DNA from: Peribacillus kribbensis DSM 17871
GTDB lineage: Bacteria; Bacillota; Bacilli; Bacillales; DSM-1321
Length of the DNA: 64,000 bases
Reading direction: 5' to 3'
Assembly (NCBI RefSeq): GCF_000430765.1
Contig: NZ_KE387243.1
Span: 9,225 to 73,224, forward strand
The stretch's first letter is position 1, and every line of letters begins with the position of its first letter. Of the stretch, positions 47,187-56,882 are shown in pieces. Made by a program: the position numbers and the translations under genes. Below the pieces are notes generated by a model that saw only the letters and a program-made list of their open reading frames with translations, had not been told where the DNA came from and did not search any database.

Positions 47187-48203
47187 ATGAAGAAAATGAT
47201 TATGAAACGATTAGCGTTACTTGTTTTCGTCGTATTTGGAGTAACCTTTGTATCTTTTTTCTTATCCCACATCATTCCAGGTGATCCGGCCAGAATGATG
47301 GTTGGGCAAAGAGCCAGTGAAGAAACACTCAAGCAAGTTAGGGGACAATTGGGTTTGGACCAACCGGTCTGGATCCAATATGTTACCTATGTAAAAAATG
47401 TCATCAGTGGAGATTTAGGGACATCCATCCGCACCCAGAAACCCGTGCTGGATGATTTAACAGCCTTTTTCCCGGCTACACTTGAGCTTGCGATGGCGGC
47501 ATTCTTTATTGCTCTGTTAATAGGAATTCCATTGGGCGTCCTGGCAGCAGTTAAAAAAGATCGGTTTTGGGATCACTTTTCCCGGCTGTTTTCCATTAGT
47601 GGTGTGTCTATGCCGGTTTTTTGGAGCGGATTAATCATTATTCTACTATTTTATGGCTATCTAGGCTGGTTCCCGGCAAGCGGCCGTATTGATTTGAATA
47701 TTAATCCTCCAACTAGAGTAACCGGATTCTATTTAATAGACAGCTTGCTAAGTGGTGATATCGTAGCTTTTAAAAGCAGCCTTAAACATATCCTGCTTCC
47801 CGCCCTTGTTCTGTCATATGCTCAACTTGCAGTTATTACGCGTCAAGTTCGGGCCAGCATGTTAGAAGTCCTTGGACAAGATTATATCCGGACTGCCATG
47901 GCCAATGGGATTCATGGCTGGGTTTTGTTATATCGCTATGCCTTGAGAAACGCCCTAATTCCAACCGTTACTGTTGTAGGGATTTCATTTGGCTCTCTAT
48001 TAGGCGGTGCAGTGGTCACCGAAACCATCTTTGGCTGGCCAGGTATGGGCAAATATGTCGTAGACTCCATATCATACCTTGATTTTCCTGCCATAATGGG
48101 CTTCACGCTTTTGATATCAATTGGGTATGTGTTAATTAATCTTGTTGTAGATTTAACCTATTATTTCCTAGATCCACAGTTGAGAGAAAGTGAGGTGGAT
48201 TAA
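47187..48203 (+). CDS. Peptide ABC transporter permease (DdpB/DppB-like)
   Basis: 338 residues, six membrane helices, BPD_transp_1 fold. The N-terminus MKRLALLVFVVFGVTFVSFF and GDLGTSIRTQKPVLDDL are DppB-like; the EAA loop is TAMANGIHGWVLLYRYALRN. ATG 47187 follows GGGAG; the frame opens five codons earlier at a TTG. Confidence 0.92.
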   Translation: MKKMIMKRLALLVFVVFGVTFVSFFLSHIIPGDPARMMVGQRASEETLKQVRGQLGLDQPVWIQYVTYVKNVISGDLGTSIRTQKPVLDDLTAFFPATLELAMAAFFIALLIGIPLGVLAAVKKDRFWDHFSRLFSISGVSMPVFWSGLIIILLFYGYLGWFPASGRIDLNINPPTRVTGFYLIDSLLSGDIVAFKSSLKHILLPALVLSYAQLAVITRQVRASMLEVLGQDYIRTAMANGIHGWVLLYRYALRNALIPTVTVVGISFGSLLGGAVVTETIFGWPGMGKYVVDSISYLDFPAIMGFTLLISIGYVLINLVVDLTYYFLDPQLRESEVD

Positions 48204-48204
48204 A

Positions 48205-49083
48205 TTGAGTGCGGAAATACAGACTGTAAAACAAATAGAAAAACCGATAACTATTCACCCAGTCTGGTATAAATTAAAAAACAATAAAATGACATGGATA
48301 GGATTTGTTATTATATTTGTCATCATTCTTACCTCCTTGCTCGCGCCTGTTTTGACTTCATACGACCCAACCAAAATTTATATTGTTGAAAAATTCCAAG
48401 GCCCTTCGGGTAAACATTGGTTTGGAACAGATGAAGTGGGAAGGGATATTTTATCAAGAATCCTATATGGGGGCAGACTTTCACTGGGAATGGGTGTTTT
48501 GGCCATTCTGATTACCGCAGCTATTGGAATTGTTTTGGGAACCATTTCCGGCTTTTTTGGCGGGTATATTGATCAAATTATAATGAGGATAATGGACATG
48601 ATCCTAGCCTTCCCAACTTTAATTTTAGCGATGGCCTTGGCTGCGGCACTGGGTCCAAGCCTGCAAAACGCTATGCTGGCAATCGCTATTGTCAAAATTC
48701 CTGTTTACGTTCGGTTAGCGCGCAGTGAAACCTTAGTTCTCCGCGAGAAGCTTTTTGTAAAATCAGCTATTACCTTTGGAATTCATCCTGTAAGGATTAT
48801 ATTAAAGCATATCGTCCCAAACTCCTTATCACCTGTGATAATCCAAGCTACCCTTGATATCGGCGATGCGATATTGATGATTGCCACCCTTGGATTTCTT
48901 GGCCTCGGAGCTCAGCCTCCTACACCAGAATGGGGGGCAATGATAAGCATTGGTTGGAAATACTTGCTGGATTTCTGGTGGTATCCAACTTTTCCGGGAA
49001 TATTTCTCTTCATGTCTTCCTGTGCCTTTAATTTAATCGGTGACGGGATTCGTGACATTCTTGATCCAAAGTCGAATAGTTAG
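48205..49083 (+). CDS. Peptide ABC transporter permease (DdpC/DppC-like)
   Basis: About 292 residues. Key blocks are HWFGTDEVGRDILSRILYGG and the EAA-like VKSAITFGIHPVRIILKHIV. I favour the TTG at 48205, right after the previous stop, with GAGGTGG 7 nt upstream; the alternative GTG at 48190 would overlap the previous gene by 14 bp. Pairs with DdpB. Confidence 0.9.
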   Translation: MSAEIQTVKQIEKPITIHPVWYKLKNNKMTWIGFVIIFVIILTSLLAPVLTSYDPTKIYIVEKFQGPSGKHWFGTDEVGRDILSRILYGGRLSLGMGVLAILITAAIGIVLGTISGFFGGYIDQIIMRIMDMILAFPTLILAMALAAALGPSLQNAMLAIAIVKIPVYVRLARSETLVLREKLFVKSAITFGIHPVRIILKHIVPNSLSPVIIQATLDIGDAILMIATLGFLGLGAQPPTPEWGAMISIGWKYLLDFWWYPTFPGIFLFMSSCAFNLIGDGIRDILDPKSNS

Positions 49084-49092
49084 GAGGCAGCT

Positions 49093-50064
49093 ATGTTACT
49101 TGAAATGAAAGATGTATCAGTAGAATTTACTGGAATGAGAGGAAGCGTGCAAGTACTTAAAAATATAAGTTTGAACATTTCAAAAGGAGAAATTTTAGGG
49201 ATTGTAGGTGAATCGGGCTCTGGAAAATCGGTGACGGCCCTATCTATCCTGCGCTTATTGGGGAATAACGCCAAAACGTCTAATGGCGAAATCCTTTTTA
49301 ATGGAACCGATCTTTTAAAAATAAGAACAAAAGAAATTCAAGCCTTAAGAGGTAAAAAGATTGGTATGGTCTTTCAAGAGCCCATGACTGCCCTACATCC
49401 AACCATGAAAATTGGACGACAGCTGGCTGAGGTCATCGAAAGGCACCGGGCCGTATCAAAAAAAGCGGCCTTTCGCTTGGCGGTTCAAGCTTTAAAAGAC
49501 GTTCACATACATGATCCAGAACTGGTCGCTGCAAAATATCCTTTTGAATTAAGCGGAGGTATGCGCCAGCGGATTGTAATAGCTTTAGCAATGGCTGCAC
49601 CGCCTGATTTACTTATTGCCGATGAACCAACCACCGCATTAGATGTCACAATTCAAGCAGAGATTTTAAATTTAATTAAAGAATTGAATAATAAAAATGA
49701 CACCTCTGTCCTGATAATAACTCATGATATGGGTGTGATTTCACAACTTTGCCAGCGGACGTTAGTCATGTACGGGGGTGAAATTGTTGAATCTGGTTCA
49801 ACAAATGGAGTATTAAAAAACCCAAAACATCCGTATACAAAAGCATTGCTGAATGCCCTTCCCGATTTAGCAGATCCAGCCCAACCATTACAAGCAATTC
49901 CAGGAGAAATCATGGATCTTCGTCATCGTCCTAATGGCTGCTCCTTTGCTGCCCGCTGCTCAATAGCGGGAGAATATTGCCGTACCCACCAACCTGCCCT
50001 TGTAGAGATTTTGCCTCAGCATTATACCGCTTGTTGGAAAGGAGAAAAAGAACAAAATGATTGA
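49093..50064 (+). CDS. Peptide ABC transporter ATPase (DdpD/DppD-like)
   Basis: 323 residues with Walker A GESGSGKS, Q-loop FQEPMTALHP, signature LSGGMRQRIVIA, Walker B LLIADEPTTALD and H-loop THDMG. The C-terminal extension GCSFAARCSIAGEYCRTHQP holds the Cys cluster of this family. GGAGGCAGCT precedes the ATG. It overlaps the next gene by 8 bp. Confidence 0.93.
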   Translation: MLLEMKDVSVEFTGMRGSVQVLKNISLNISKGEILGIVGESGSGKSVTALSILRLLGNNAKTSNGEILFNGTDLLKIRTKEIQALRGKKIGMVFQEPMTALHPTMKIGRQLAEVIERHRAVSKKAAFRLAVQALKDVHIHDPELVAAKYPFELSGGMRQRIVIALAMAAPPDLLIADEPTTALDVTIQAEILNLIKELNNKNDTSVLIITHDMGVISQLCQRTLVMYGGEIVESGSTNGVLKNPKHPYTKALLNALPDLADPAQPLQAIPGEIMDLRHRPNGCSFAARCSIAGEYCRTHQPALVEILPQHYTACWKGEKEQND

Positions 50065-50980
50065 TATCCATCAAGTTAGAAAAACATTTAAAACCGGGGC
50101 AATGAAGATTGACGCTGTAAAGGACACAAATTTGTCCATACAGCAAGGGGAAACTGTTGGCCTTGTTGGAGAATCAGGTTCTGGAAAAAGTACATTGGGT
50201 AAAATGCTGAGTGGGCTGGAAACACCAACGGATGGAATGATAGCCTATAAAGGAATTGAACTCTGGAAGAAAAAGAAATTTAAACGACTCCGGCCGGGTG
50301 AAATCCAAACAGTCTTTCAGGATCCACAATCCTCTTTAGACCCCAGAATGAGGGTAAAAGATATTATCCTAGAGCCTCTATTGGCGTTAAATTCAAAAGA
50401 ACGAAAAGAAAAAGGAAAAATGGAAAGACTCATTTATTTAATGAAAAGGGTTGGATTAAAGGAAGACCATATGAATCGTTACCCACATGAATTCAGTGGT
50501 GGACAACGTCAGCGAATTGCAATTGCCCGTGCACTAATAACAGATCCTCAGTTTATGATTTTAGATGAGCCAACATCCGCTTTAGACATTTCCGTCCAAG
50601 CGCAGGTTCTAAATTTATTGAAGGAATTAAAAAGAGAAAAGAATTTAACCTATATTTTTATTTCTCATAACATGTCAGTGATCCGATATATGTGTGATAG
50701 AGTAGCGGTTATGTATAAGGGGAAAATCGTGGAAATAGGTCCCGTTCAATCCATTTTTCAAAATCCTAAACATCCTTATACTAAAATTCTACTCTCTTCT
50801 CTTCCCAGCTTATTTGAAGAAACGAAAGAAAAAATTAACTTTTCACATCCTCCTAGCTTAAGTTCTGAGTCAGCCTGTGTATTTTACCAGAAATGTCCAC
50901 TAAGGCAGGAAATTTGTCTTAAAGAACCATGTTATCAACCAGCCTCAGAAAACCACACTTTTTCTTGCCACTTACAATAA
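50057..50980 (+). CDS. Peptide ABC transporter ATPase (DdpF/DppF-like)
   Basis: 307 residues. Walker A GESGSGKST, Q-loop FQDPQSSLDPR, signature FSGGQRQRIAIA, Walker B MILDEPTSALD and H-loop SHNMS are present, plus a C-terminal Cys region (CVFYQKCPLRQEICLKEPC). The start overlaps ddpD. It completes the ABCDF set, so the transporter is intact although the dipeptidase before it is not. Confidence 0.93.
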   Translation: MIDIHQVRKTFKTGAMKIDAVKDTNLSIQQGETVGLVGESGSGKSTLGKMLSGLETPTDGMIAYKGIELWKKKKFKRLRPGEIQTVFQDPQSSLDPRMRVKDIILEPLLALNSKERKEKGKMERLIYLMKRVGLKEDHMNRYPHEFSGGQRQRIAIARALITDPQFMILDEPTSALDISVQAQVLNLLKELKREKNLTYIFISHNMSVIRYMCDRVAVMYKGKIVEIGPVQSIFQNPKHPYTKILLSSLPSLFEETKEKINFSHPPSLSSESACVFYQKCPLRQEICLKEPCYQPASENHTFSCHLQ

Positions 50981-50994
50981 AGGGAGGAAAAAAC

Positions 50995-51228
50995 GTGTTG
51001 CAAGGAAGAAAAATCCGTGAACTAAGGAAGAACAAAAACTTAACTTTAAAGGAATTAGCTGTACAAACAGGTTTGAGTTCAAGCCTTTTATTTCAGATTG
51101 AACGAGATCTGGTGGATCCAACTGTAACAACTTTCTGGAAAATTTGCGGCATTATCAAAGCAATTGCCTTTCGGGGACATGCTTGTGATGATGCCGTTTT
51201 TTTCTGCCGCATTTTGAGATTGTGCTAA
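50995..51228 (+). CDS. XRE-family regulator, C-terminally truncated
   Basis: About 77 residues from GTG 50995, which follows AAAGGGAGG. The HTH_3 domain is complete (IRELRKNKNLTLKELAVQTG and SSSLLFQIERDLVDPTVTT, about residues 6-50). It closely resembles the N-terminus of XRE-cupin regulators such as the one at 63054. Instead of the cupin sensor domain the frame ends in an unrelated Cys-rich tail (HACDDAVFFCRILRLC) next to a dispersed Bacillus-type repeat. It is probably a truncated, perhaps inactive, former local regulator of the peptide genes. Confidence 0.7.
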   Translation: MLQGRKIRELRKNKNLTLKELAVQTGLSSSLLFQIERDLVDPTVTTFWKICGIIKAIAFRGHACDDAVFFCRILRLC

Positions 51229-51252
51229 AGGACGTTGATTTTATAGCCAAGT

Positions 51253-51308
51253 TGATTGGAGCGGAAGGCACGAAGACTCCTGCTGCGGGAGCGGAAATCA
51301 ACAGCCAA
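51253..51308. repeat. Dispersed Bacillaceae-type repeat, shortened copy
   Basis: GGAGCGGAAGGCACGAAGAC followed by CTCCTGC and GCGGGAGCGGAAATCAACAG. These are the two ends of a G/C-rich intergenic repeat familiar from Bacillaceae genomes, here with most of the middle deleted. It lies where the XRE gene loses its C-terminal domain. Recognition is from memory. Confidence 0.5.
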
Positions 51309-51337
51309 GTTTGACAAAGGCAAAAATTAAAAAATAA

Positions 51338-51432
51338 TTGACGAAATTTTCTAAATTGTTTAAACTTTAGAATATAAAGTTATAGCTTCAAATAAAATGT
51401 AATTTTGAAGTTTTTACTTTAAAAAGTAAAAA
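51338..51432 (+). promoter_or_regulatory. Candidate promoter and operator of the second amidase gene
   Basis: TTGACG (51338-51343), 17 bp, TAAACT (51361-51366). A perfect inverted repeat TTTTTACTTT-AA-AAAGTAAAAA follows at 51411-51432, about 60 bp before the start codon. Confidence 0.5.
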
Positions 51433-51492
51433 GGGGGTTATGGGAATTGAATTGATCCATGCGATTAAAATTCTTAACTATGGAGGTTTTAT

Positions 51493-52998
51493 ATGATTTC
51501 TCATAATGAAGTGGCCTATATGTCTGCAAGTGAAATAGCTGCTAAAATTAAAGACCTTGAATTTTCCCCTGTAGAAGTGACAGAGGCCTTTATCAATCGT
51601 ATTGAAGAAAGAAATAAAAGTTTAAATGCTTTTGTCTACTTTGGATATCAAGACGCATTGAACAAAGCAAAAGAGACAGAACGGTCTTTGTTAGCCGGTG
51701 AAGATGTTGGCATGTTTCATGGTGTGCCTTCAGCTTTAAAAGATTTGTTTGGCGCCAAGCCTGGCTGGATTTCTACTTTTGGAGGCATCAGAGCATTTAA
51801 AGATAACGTAGTAAACCATTATTGTGCCTATGGGGAGCGCTTTGAAAAGGCAGGTGGAATTTTACTAGGTAAAACAAATAGTCCCGTTTTAGGTTTTCGT
51901 GGGGTGACAGATAATTATTTGTTTGGACCTACACGAAACCCATTTGATTTAAGTAGAAACGCAGGGGGATCATCTGGTGGAAGCGCCGCGGCAGTTGCTG
52001 ATGGTCTCGTTCCAATTGCTCAAGGATCGGATACTGGTGGATCCACTCGTATCCCAGCGGCATGGTGTGGAATATATGGTTTTAAGCCTTCTGGTGGACG
52101 TGTGCCTTTCTTAGGAAGACCTGACGGTTTTAGAACTTACATATTTTCAACTGAGGGAACACTGACACGAACCGTCGAGGACGCAGCACTAAGTCTTAGT
52201 ATGTTAACGGGATATGACAATCGAGATCCTTATAGTCTAAATGAAAAAGTGGACTTCCGGTCGGCATTACATGGTTCTATCAAAGATTGGCGAATTGCCT
52301 ACAGTCCAAATTTTGGCGTTTACCCTGTTGATAGTCGTGTTGCTCAAACGGTAGCCGAAGCAGTAAAGGTATTCGAACAGGCTGGAGCTACTGTTGAAGA
52401 AGTTGACATTGGTATTCCTTATGATCAACGGGAGTTAAGTGAACTCTTTAATCGGATTGTAATGAGAGGGTCAATTTCCATATTCGAAAATTATAAAAGT
52501 AAGGGAATAGATTTATTAAAGGATCATCGAGAAGATTTGCCTCCTCAGTATCTTGAATGGATTGAGAAAGCTTACCAGATGAACATGCTTGATGTTAACC
52601 AAGATCAAATTATGCGTACTACAATCTATGATGTGATTCAAAATGTATTTAAAGATTATGATTTATTAATAACACCAACAGTAGCCTCTCTTCCAACAGA
52701 AAATGGCCATTGGGGAAACACGCTTGGTCCGAGTCAAATTAACGGTGAAGAAATAGACTCATTAATTGGATGGTGTATGACCTATATCACCAATTTTACG
52801 GGTCATCCTTCTGCATCGATCCCTGCAGGGCTTTCAGACCAACTTCCCGTTGGAATGCAAATTATCGGAAAACGGTATGCAGATACCGATGTGATAACAG
52901 CTAGTGCTGTATTTGAAAAGCTGAAACCTTGGAATCATATTTATGAAATATGTAAGAATCGAATCTTAGACATTCATCAAATATCCTCAAGAAATTAA
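51493..52998 (+). CDS. Amidase signature-family hydrolase
   Basis: 501 residues. The triad Lys is in GVPSALKDLFG (about residues 77-87), the bridging Ser in NAGGSSGGSAAAVA and the nucleophile Ser in GSDTGGSTRIPAA. The order and spacing are normal for amidases such as peptide amidases or GatA-like hydrolases. TATGGAGG precedes the ATG. Set between the D,D-peptide transporter and the D-amino acid genes, it could release ammonia or cleave an amide in an imported compound (inference); the substrate is unknown. Confidence 0.9.
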   Translation: MISHNEVAYMSASEIAAKIKDLEFSPVEVTEAFINRIEERNKSLNAFVYFGYQDALNKAKETERSLLAGEDVGMFHGVPSALKDLFGAKPGWISTFGGIRAFKDNVVNHYCAYGERFEKAGGILLGKTNSPVLGFRGVTDNYLFGPTRNPFDLSRNAGGSSGGSAAAVADGLVPIAQGSDTGGSTRIPAAWCGIYGFKPSGGRVPFLGRPDGFRTYIFSTEGTLTRTVEDAALSLSMLTGYDNRDPYSLNEKVDFRSALHGSIKDWRIAYSPNFGVYPVDSRVAQTVAEAVKVFEQAGATVEEVDIGIPYDQRELSELFNRIVMRGSISIFENYKSKGIDLLKDHREDLPPQYLEWIEKAYQMNMLDVNQDQIMRTTIYDVIQNVFKDYDLLITPTVASLPTENGHWGNTLGPSQINGEEIDSLIGWCMTYITNFTGHPSASIPAGLSDQLPVGMQIIGKRYADTDVITASAVFEKLKPWNHIYEICKNRILDIHQISSRN

Positions 52999-53087
52999 CT
53001 TACCGCAAAATAAATCATTCTCCATTAGTAATAACAAACTTGCCAAGGTAAAAAAAGAATAAGAACTCCTTTTAATGCTTTACACAT

Positions 53088-53112
53088 TTAATTCAAACCG
53101 GTTGGTAATTAA
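53088..53112. promoter_or_regulatory. Imperfect palindrome before the MFS gene
   Basis: TTAATT-CA-AACCGGTT-GGT-AATTAA-type symmetry centred on AACCGGTT, 22 bp ahead of the MFS start codon. A possible operator for one of the local regulators. Confidence 0.35.
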
Positions 53113-53133
53113 CATTGATTTGGGAGGGAAATT

Positions 53134-54363
53134 ATGGGACGTTTGCTAGAGTTTACACAGAATAAGTATTTTATCCTTTTTGTTCTTTTTGCAGGCTGGA
53201 TGGTGGCATATTTAGACCGTATGGTAATGAGTGTCGCTCTTACATCAATAGGGGATGACCTTCATTTAAGTGCTGCATCATTAGGGGTTGTTCTAAGCAG
53301 CTTTTTTGCGGGTTATGCATTAATGCAAATTCCCGGAGGTGTACTTGCAGACAAGTACGGTTCAAAAAGAGTCATGATTTTATCACTTATTGCATGGTCC
53401 CTATTTACGGCGTTTACAGGCTTTGCGTGGTCATTGGTTTCTTTGCTCGTCATCCGTTTCTTCTTCGGAGTGGGCGAAAGCGGATTTCCGGCAGCTAGTT
53501 CAAAAGCAATAGCCGAATATTTTCCAAAGGCAGAACGTGCGAAAGCACAGTCCGCGATGTTATCTTCCAACGCGTTTGGCGCTGCTATCGCTCCGCTTTT
53601 TGCCGCACCAATGATGGTATGGCTAGGTTGGAGAAACATGTTTTTCGTCATTGCACTAGTTGGACTAGTTCTCGTGGCTGTCTATGGGATTGTTTTAAAG
53701 AAGCCGTTCAAACAAAAAGAGGAAGAAAAGCATGTGGAGACGAAACAAATTTCAATGAAAGATTTGCTGCGGACACCTATAATGTGGAAACTGGTTATTG
53801 CATGGTTTGGTTTAGATGTTGTGATTTGGGGTTTTGCATCATGGCTTCCGTCTTACCTTTTAAAAGTGCGTGAATTGGATCTTTTGCACGCTGGTTTTGT
53901 GGCATCTTTACCGTTTTTTGCAGGTGGAATTTCCATGGTATTAGGAGGATTGGTCGTAGATAAATACTTTGTAGGCCGTGAAAAATATTTCTCGATTGTT
54001 GTGACAATACTGGGAGCTCTGTTTTTATATCTCATGTTTAAAACACCTTCCCTTCAATTGGCAGTCACCTATCAAATCATCTCAGCCTTTTTCCTATATG
54101 CAGGTTTCGCAGGGATTTGGTCATTACCGTTGAAATTTCTCCCTACTGAAGTTATGGGATCTGCAGCTGGAATGATTAATTTCGGGGGCCAGGTAGCTGG
54201 CTTTGTGTCCCCGATGATCATGGGCTTTTTAATCACTGCTTTTAATGGTTCATACAATGCTGCATTCTGGTTTTTAATTCTTTCTTCCATTATCTCTGTA
54301 GTAGCTTGCTTTACACTTGGTGATACCAAAAAATCACTAGTATCAAAGGTAAAGAGTGCGTAG
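53134..54363 (+). CDS. MFS transporter (organic anion:cation symporter type)
   Basis: 409 residues with 12 membrane helices. The first helix YFILFVLFAGWMVAYLDRMVMS and the motif GGVLADKYGSKRVMI match the ACS subfamily, as does FFFGVGESGFPAASSKAIAEYF. ACS members carry hexuronates, glucarate, and acyl-amino-acid-like or dipeptide-like anions. Given the neighbours, an N-acyl amino acid or carboxylate is a reasonable substrate (inference). GGGAGGG precedes the ATG, and the gene is 40 bp from the M81 gene. Confidence 0.9.
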   Translation: MGRLLEFTQNKYFILFVLFAGWMVAYLDRMVMSVALTSIGDDLHLSAASLGVVLSSFFAGYALMQIPGGVLADKYGSKRVMILSLIAWSLFTAFTGFAWSLVSLLVIRFFFGVGESGFPAASSKAIAEYFPKAERAKAQSAMLSSNAFGAAIAPLFAAPMMVWLGWRNMFFVIALVGLVLVAVYGIVLKKPFKQKEEEKHVETKQISMKDLLRTPIMWKLVIAWFGLDVVIWGFASWLPSYLLKVRELDLLHAGFVASLPFFAGGISMVLGGLVVDKYFVGREKYFSIVVTILGALFLYLMFKTPSLQLAVTYQIISAFFLYAGFAGIWSLPLKFLPTEVMGSAAGMINFGGQVAGFVSPMIMGFLITAFNGSYNAAFWFLILSSIISVVACFTLGDTKKSLVSKVKSA

Positions 54364-54403
54364 ATTTTTAGTTCAATAATATTAAAGAAAAGAGGAATTT
54401 TAT

Positions 54404-55894
54404 ATGAAAATTGCTATTGCACAGCTTGCTCATGAAACAAATACCTTTTCAAATGTGCCAACGACAGTAAAATTATTTAAAAACTGGGAATGGGATCATA
54501 ACGAGCGAATTATCGAAAGACATTTAGGAGTCGATGATTACGTTGGAGGGATGATTGATAAATGCAATCAACTTGGCATCGAAATCGCTCCCACCTTTTC
54601 CGCGTTTACAGGGCCGTCAGGAATGATCACGAAAGAGACCTATGAAACATTAGAGAAAGAGCTAATAACAAGCATCCAAAATGCAGGTGAAGTAGACGGA
54701 ATTTGTCTAGCATTACATGGGGCTGGCGTTGCAGAAGGGATGGATGATTTAGAAGGGTCATTACTTAAAGCACTGCGAAAATCAATTGGATATGAGATTC
54801 CTATTGTTGTAACATTAGATTTGCATGCAAATCTAACTGATATAATGGTGCAAGAAGCAAATGCTCTTCTAGGCGTTAATTTTTATCCACATACGGACTC
54901 CCATGATAGAGGAAGGGAAGCCATTGGATTACTAGAACAAATCATTCAAGGTGAAATGGAGCCTGTCATACATCTGGAGAAGCTGCCGCTTATCATTCCG
55001 ACCTCCACAACATACGCATCCCCAGCAAAGGAAATCAATGAGCAATGCTGGGAATGGGAAAAGGAACAGGGAGTAGTGGATTGCACGTTCTTCCACGGGT
55101 TCCCATATACGGATATTCCTGATGTAGGCGTTTCTGTCATCACAATCACAAACGGTAATTCTTCATTAGCGGAGAAAGTGGGGAAAGAAGTAGCCAAAAC
55201 TATCTGGGATAAGAGGGAAGAGTTTCGACCTGACCTGCCAACTCCTGAGGAGGGTATCCAGCAGGCTTTAGCGAAACCTGGCTTTCCAATCGTCATCAAT
55301 GAAACATCAGATAATCCAGGTGGAGGGACTCCAGGGGATGGTACCTTCTTATTAAAAGCTATGGTAGAAGCGAATGCTCCTAAGACATGCTTCGGATTTA
55401 TTTACGATCCTGAAGTAGCAGAGTTGGCCCACCAAGCAGGGGTAGGGTCATATATAGAGGTGGAATTGGGAGGAAAAACAGATTTATTACACGGCCAACC
55501 CTTGTCTTTAAGAGTTTATGTTAAGAGTTTATCGGACGGTCAGTTTTTTCAATCTTCTCCGATGTGGCGTGGGATAAAAGTAAATCTAGGGAAATCTGCG
55601 AGATTACAAACCGGTAATGTAGATATCTTAGTTTGCTCAGTTAGAGCCCAAACCTTTGATGAGCAGGTTTTCTTACTTCATGGGATGGACGTAAAAGAAT
55701 ATAAAATTGTAGCGTTAAAATCAAGTCAGCACTTTAGAGCAGCCTTTCAGTCAATAGCAAAAGAAATTATTACCGTAGATTCACCAGGTTTAAGTACTTG
55801 TGATTTTTCGTCATTTGATTATAAACGAATTAATCGACCAATCTTCCCTTTAGATTCTGTTCACGATTATAAGAAACAGACATCAGAGGTATAA
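54404..55894 (+). CDS. M81-family metallopeptidase (MlrC-like)
   Basis: 496 residues. The N-terminal half matches the MlrC/DUF1485 domain, with LAHETNTFSNVPT at the start, the metal-site segment VTLDLHANLTD (about residues 138-148) and NFYPHTDSHDRG. The C-terminal MlrC_C half includes NPGGGTPGDGTFLL. MlrC takes part in microcystin degradation, cleaving a linear peptide that contains D-residues and beta-amino acids; relatives are otherwise poorly characterised. Located with D-amino acid genes it may open D-containing or non-standard amide bonds (inference). Confidence 0.9.
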   Translation: MKIAIAQLAHETNTFSNVPTTVKLFKNWEWDHNERIIERHLGVDDYVGGMIDKCNQLGIEIAPTFSAFTGPSGMITKETYETLEKELITSIQNAGEVDGICLALHGAGVAEGMDDLEGSLLKALRKSIGYEIPIVVTLDLHANLTDIMVQEANALLGVNFYPHTDSHDRGREAIGLLEQIIQGEMEPVIHLEKLPLIIPTSTTYASPAKEINEQCWEWEKEQGVVDCTFFHGFPYTDIPDVGVSVITITNGNSSLAEKVGKEVAKTIWDKREEFRPDLPTPEEGIQQALAKPGFPIVINETSDNPGGGTPGDGTFLLKAMVEANAPKTCFGFIYDPEVAELAHQAGVGSYIEVELGGKTDLLHGQPLSLRVYVKSLSDGQFFQSSPMWRGIKVNLGKSARLQTGNVDILVCSVRAQTFDEQVFLLHGMDVKEYKIVALKSSQHFRAAFQSIAKEIITVDSPGLSTCDFSSFDYKRINRPIFPLDSVHDYKKQTSEV

Positions 55895-55975
55895 CAGAAA
55901 ATTTTTGATATGAGAGATGTGAAAGAGTAGGTGCCAATTCATTGACCATAACATCTTAGAAAGGAAGATCATAAT

Positions 55976-56848
55976 ATGGAACCTATCAAAGAAGTCATCC
56001 GCAAGAATTTTAATACGTTAACGAATCGTCAAAAAATTGTAGCTAAATTTATTTTGGACCATCCACAACAAATCGCTTTCCAAAAGGCAAAAGAAGTCGG
56101 TGAGTTGACATCAACCAGTGAGACTACGGTGATACGCCTTTGTTACGCGCTTGGATATACAGGATTTAGTCATTTGCAAAAGCAGATTCAAACAACTTTA
56201 TTAGAGAATGGACAAACAGATCCATTAGGAAAGTATAGTGTATCAACTGGTGCTCTCAGTCAGAACAATGATGATCTTATCAAACAAATTAAAGAGCGGG
56301 ATATTGCTTTTATAGAGAAAACGCTGGATTCTTTGAATGCAGAATTATATCAAAAAATTATCGATGCTATTCTGTATTCAAAAAATAGATGTGTCATTGG
56401 AATGAGAAGCTCGTATGCAGCAGCTAATTGGCTGGCGTTTAGTTTAAACATTGTGAAAGGTAACACCCATTTGTATAGAGGAGAAATTGACGACGCAATT
56501 TCTTTAATTTCAGACATGGACAAAGATAGCTTGGTTATTGCGTTTTCATTTCCGCGTTATGCGGAGGAGACTGTTTCGTTTGTCAAGGCCGCCAAGAAAA
56601 AGGGAGCGAAAATATTAGCTATAACGGATAACGAAATATCTCCCTTAGGATCATTAGCGGATATGTTGATTAAAGTTTACACGCCCTCTCCTGCAGGACT
56701 AAACGGGATGGCTACGATGTTTTCATTGCTGAATGTTATTGTATCTGGCGTCGCCTCATCCAAGTGGGAAGAGGTACAAAATAGAATTAATGACTATCAA
56801 CAAACGAGCGAACAGTACTTTCCATTTTTTATGCAGGAGAAGGATTGA
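55976..56848 (+). CDS. RpiR/MurR-family transcriptional regulator
   Basis: 290 residues: an N-terminal HTH_6 domain (residues ~1-75, LTSTSETTVIRLCYALGYTG) and a SIS sugar-phosphate-type isomerase domain (about 115-250, SLVIAFSFPRYAEETVSFVK, ILAITDNEISPLG). RpiR proteins with SIS domains often sense cell-wall sugars or phosphosugars (MurR). The gene lies 34 bp upstream of the racemase gene and on the same strand, so it is probably cotranscribed and controls the block. Confidence 0.9.
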   Translation: MEPIKEVIRKNFNTLTNRQKIVAKFILDHPQQIAFQKAKEVGELTSTSETTVIRLCYALGYTGFSHLQKQIQTTLLENGQTDPLGKYSVSTGALSQNNDDLIKQIKERDIAFIEKTLDSLNAELYQKIIDAILYSKNRCVIGMRSSYAAANWLAFSLNIVKGNTHLYRGEIDDAISLISDMDKDSLVIAFSFPRYAEETVSFVKAAKKKGAKILAITDNEISPLGSLADMLIKVYTPSPAGLNGMATMFSLLNVIVSGVASSKWEEVQNRINDYQQTSEQYFPFFMQEKD

Positions 56849-56882
56849 TCCTCTAACATTAAATAGAGAAAGGGGCTATGAC

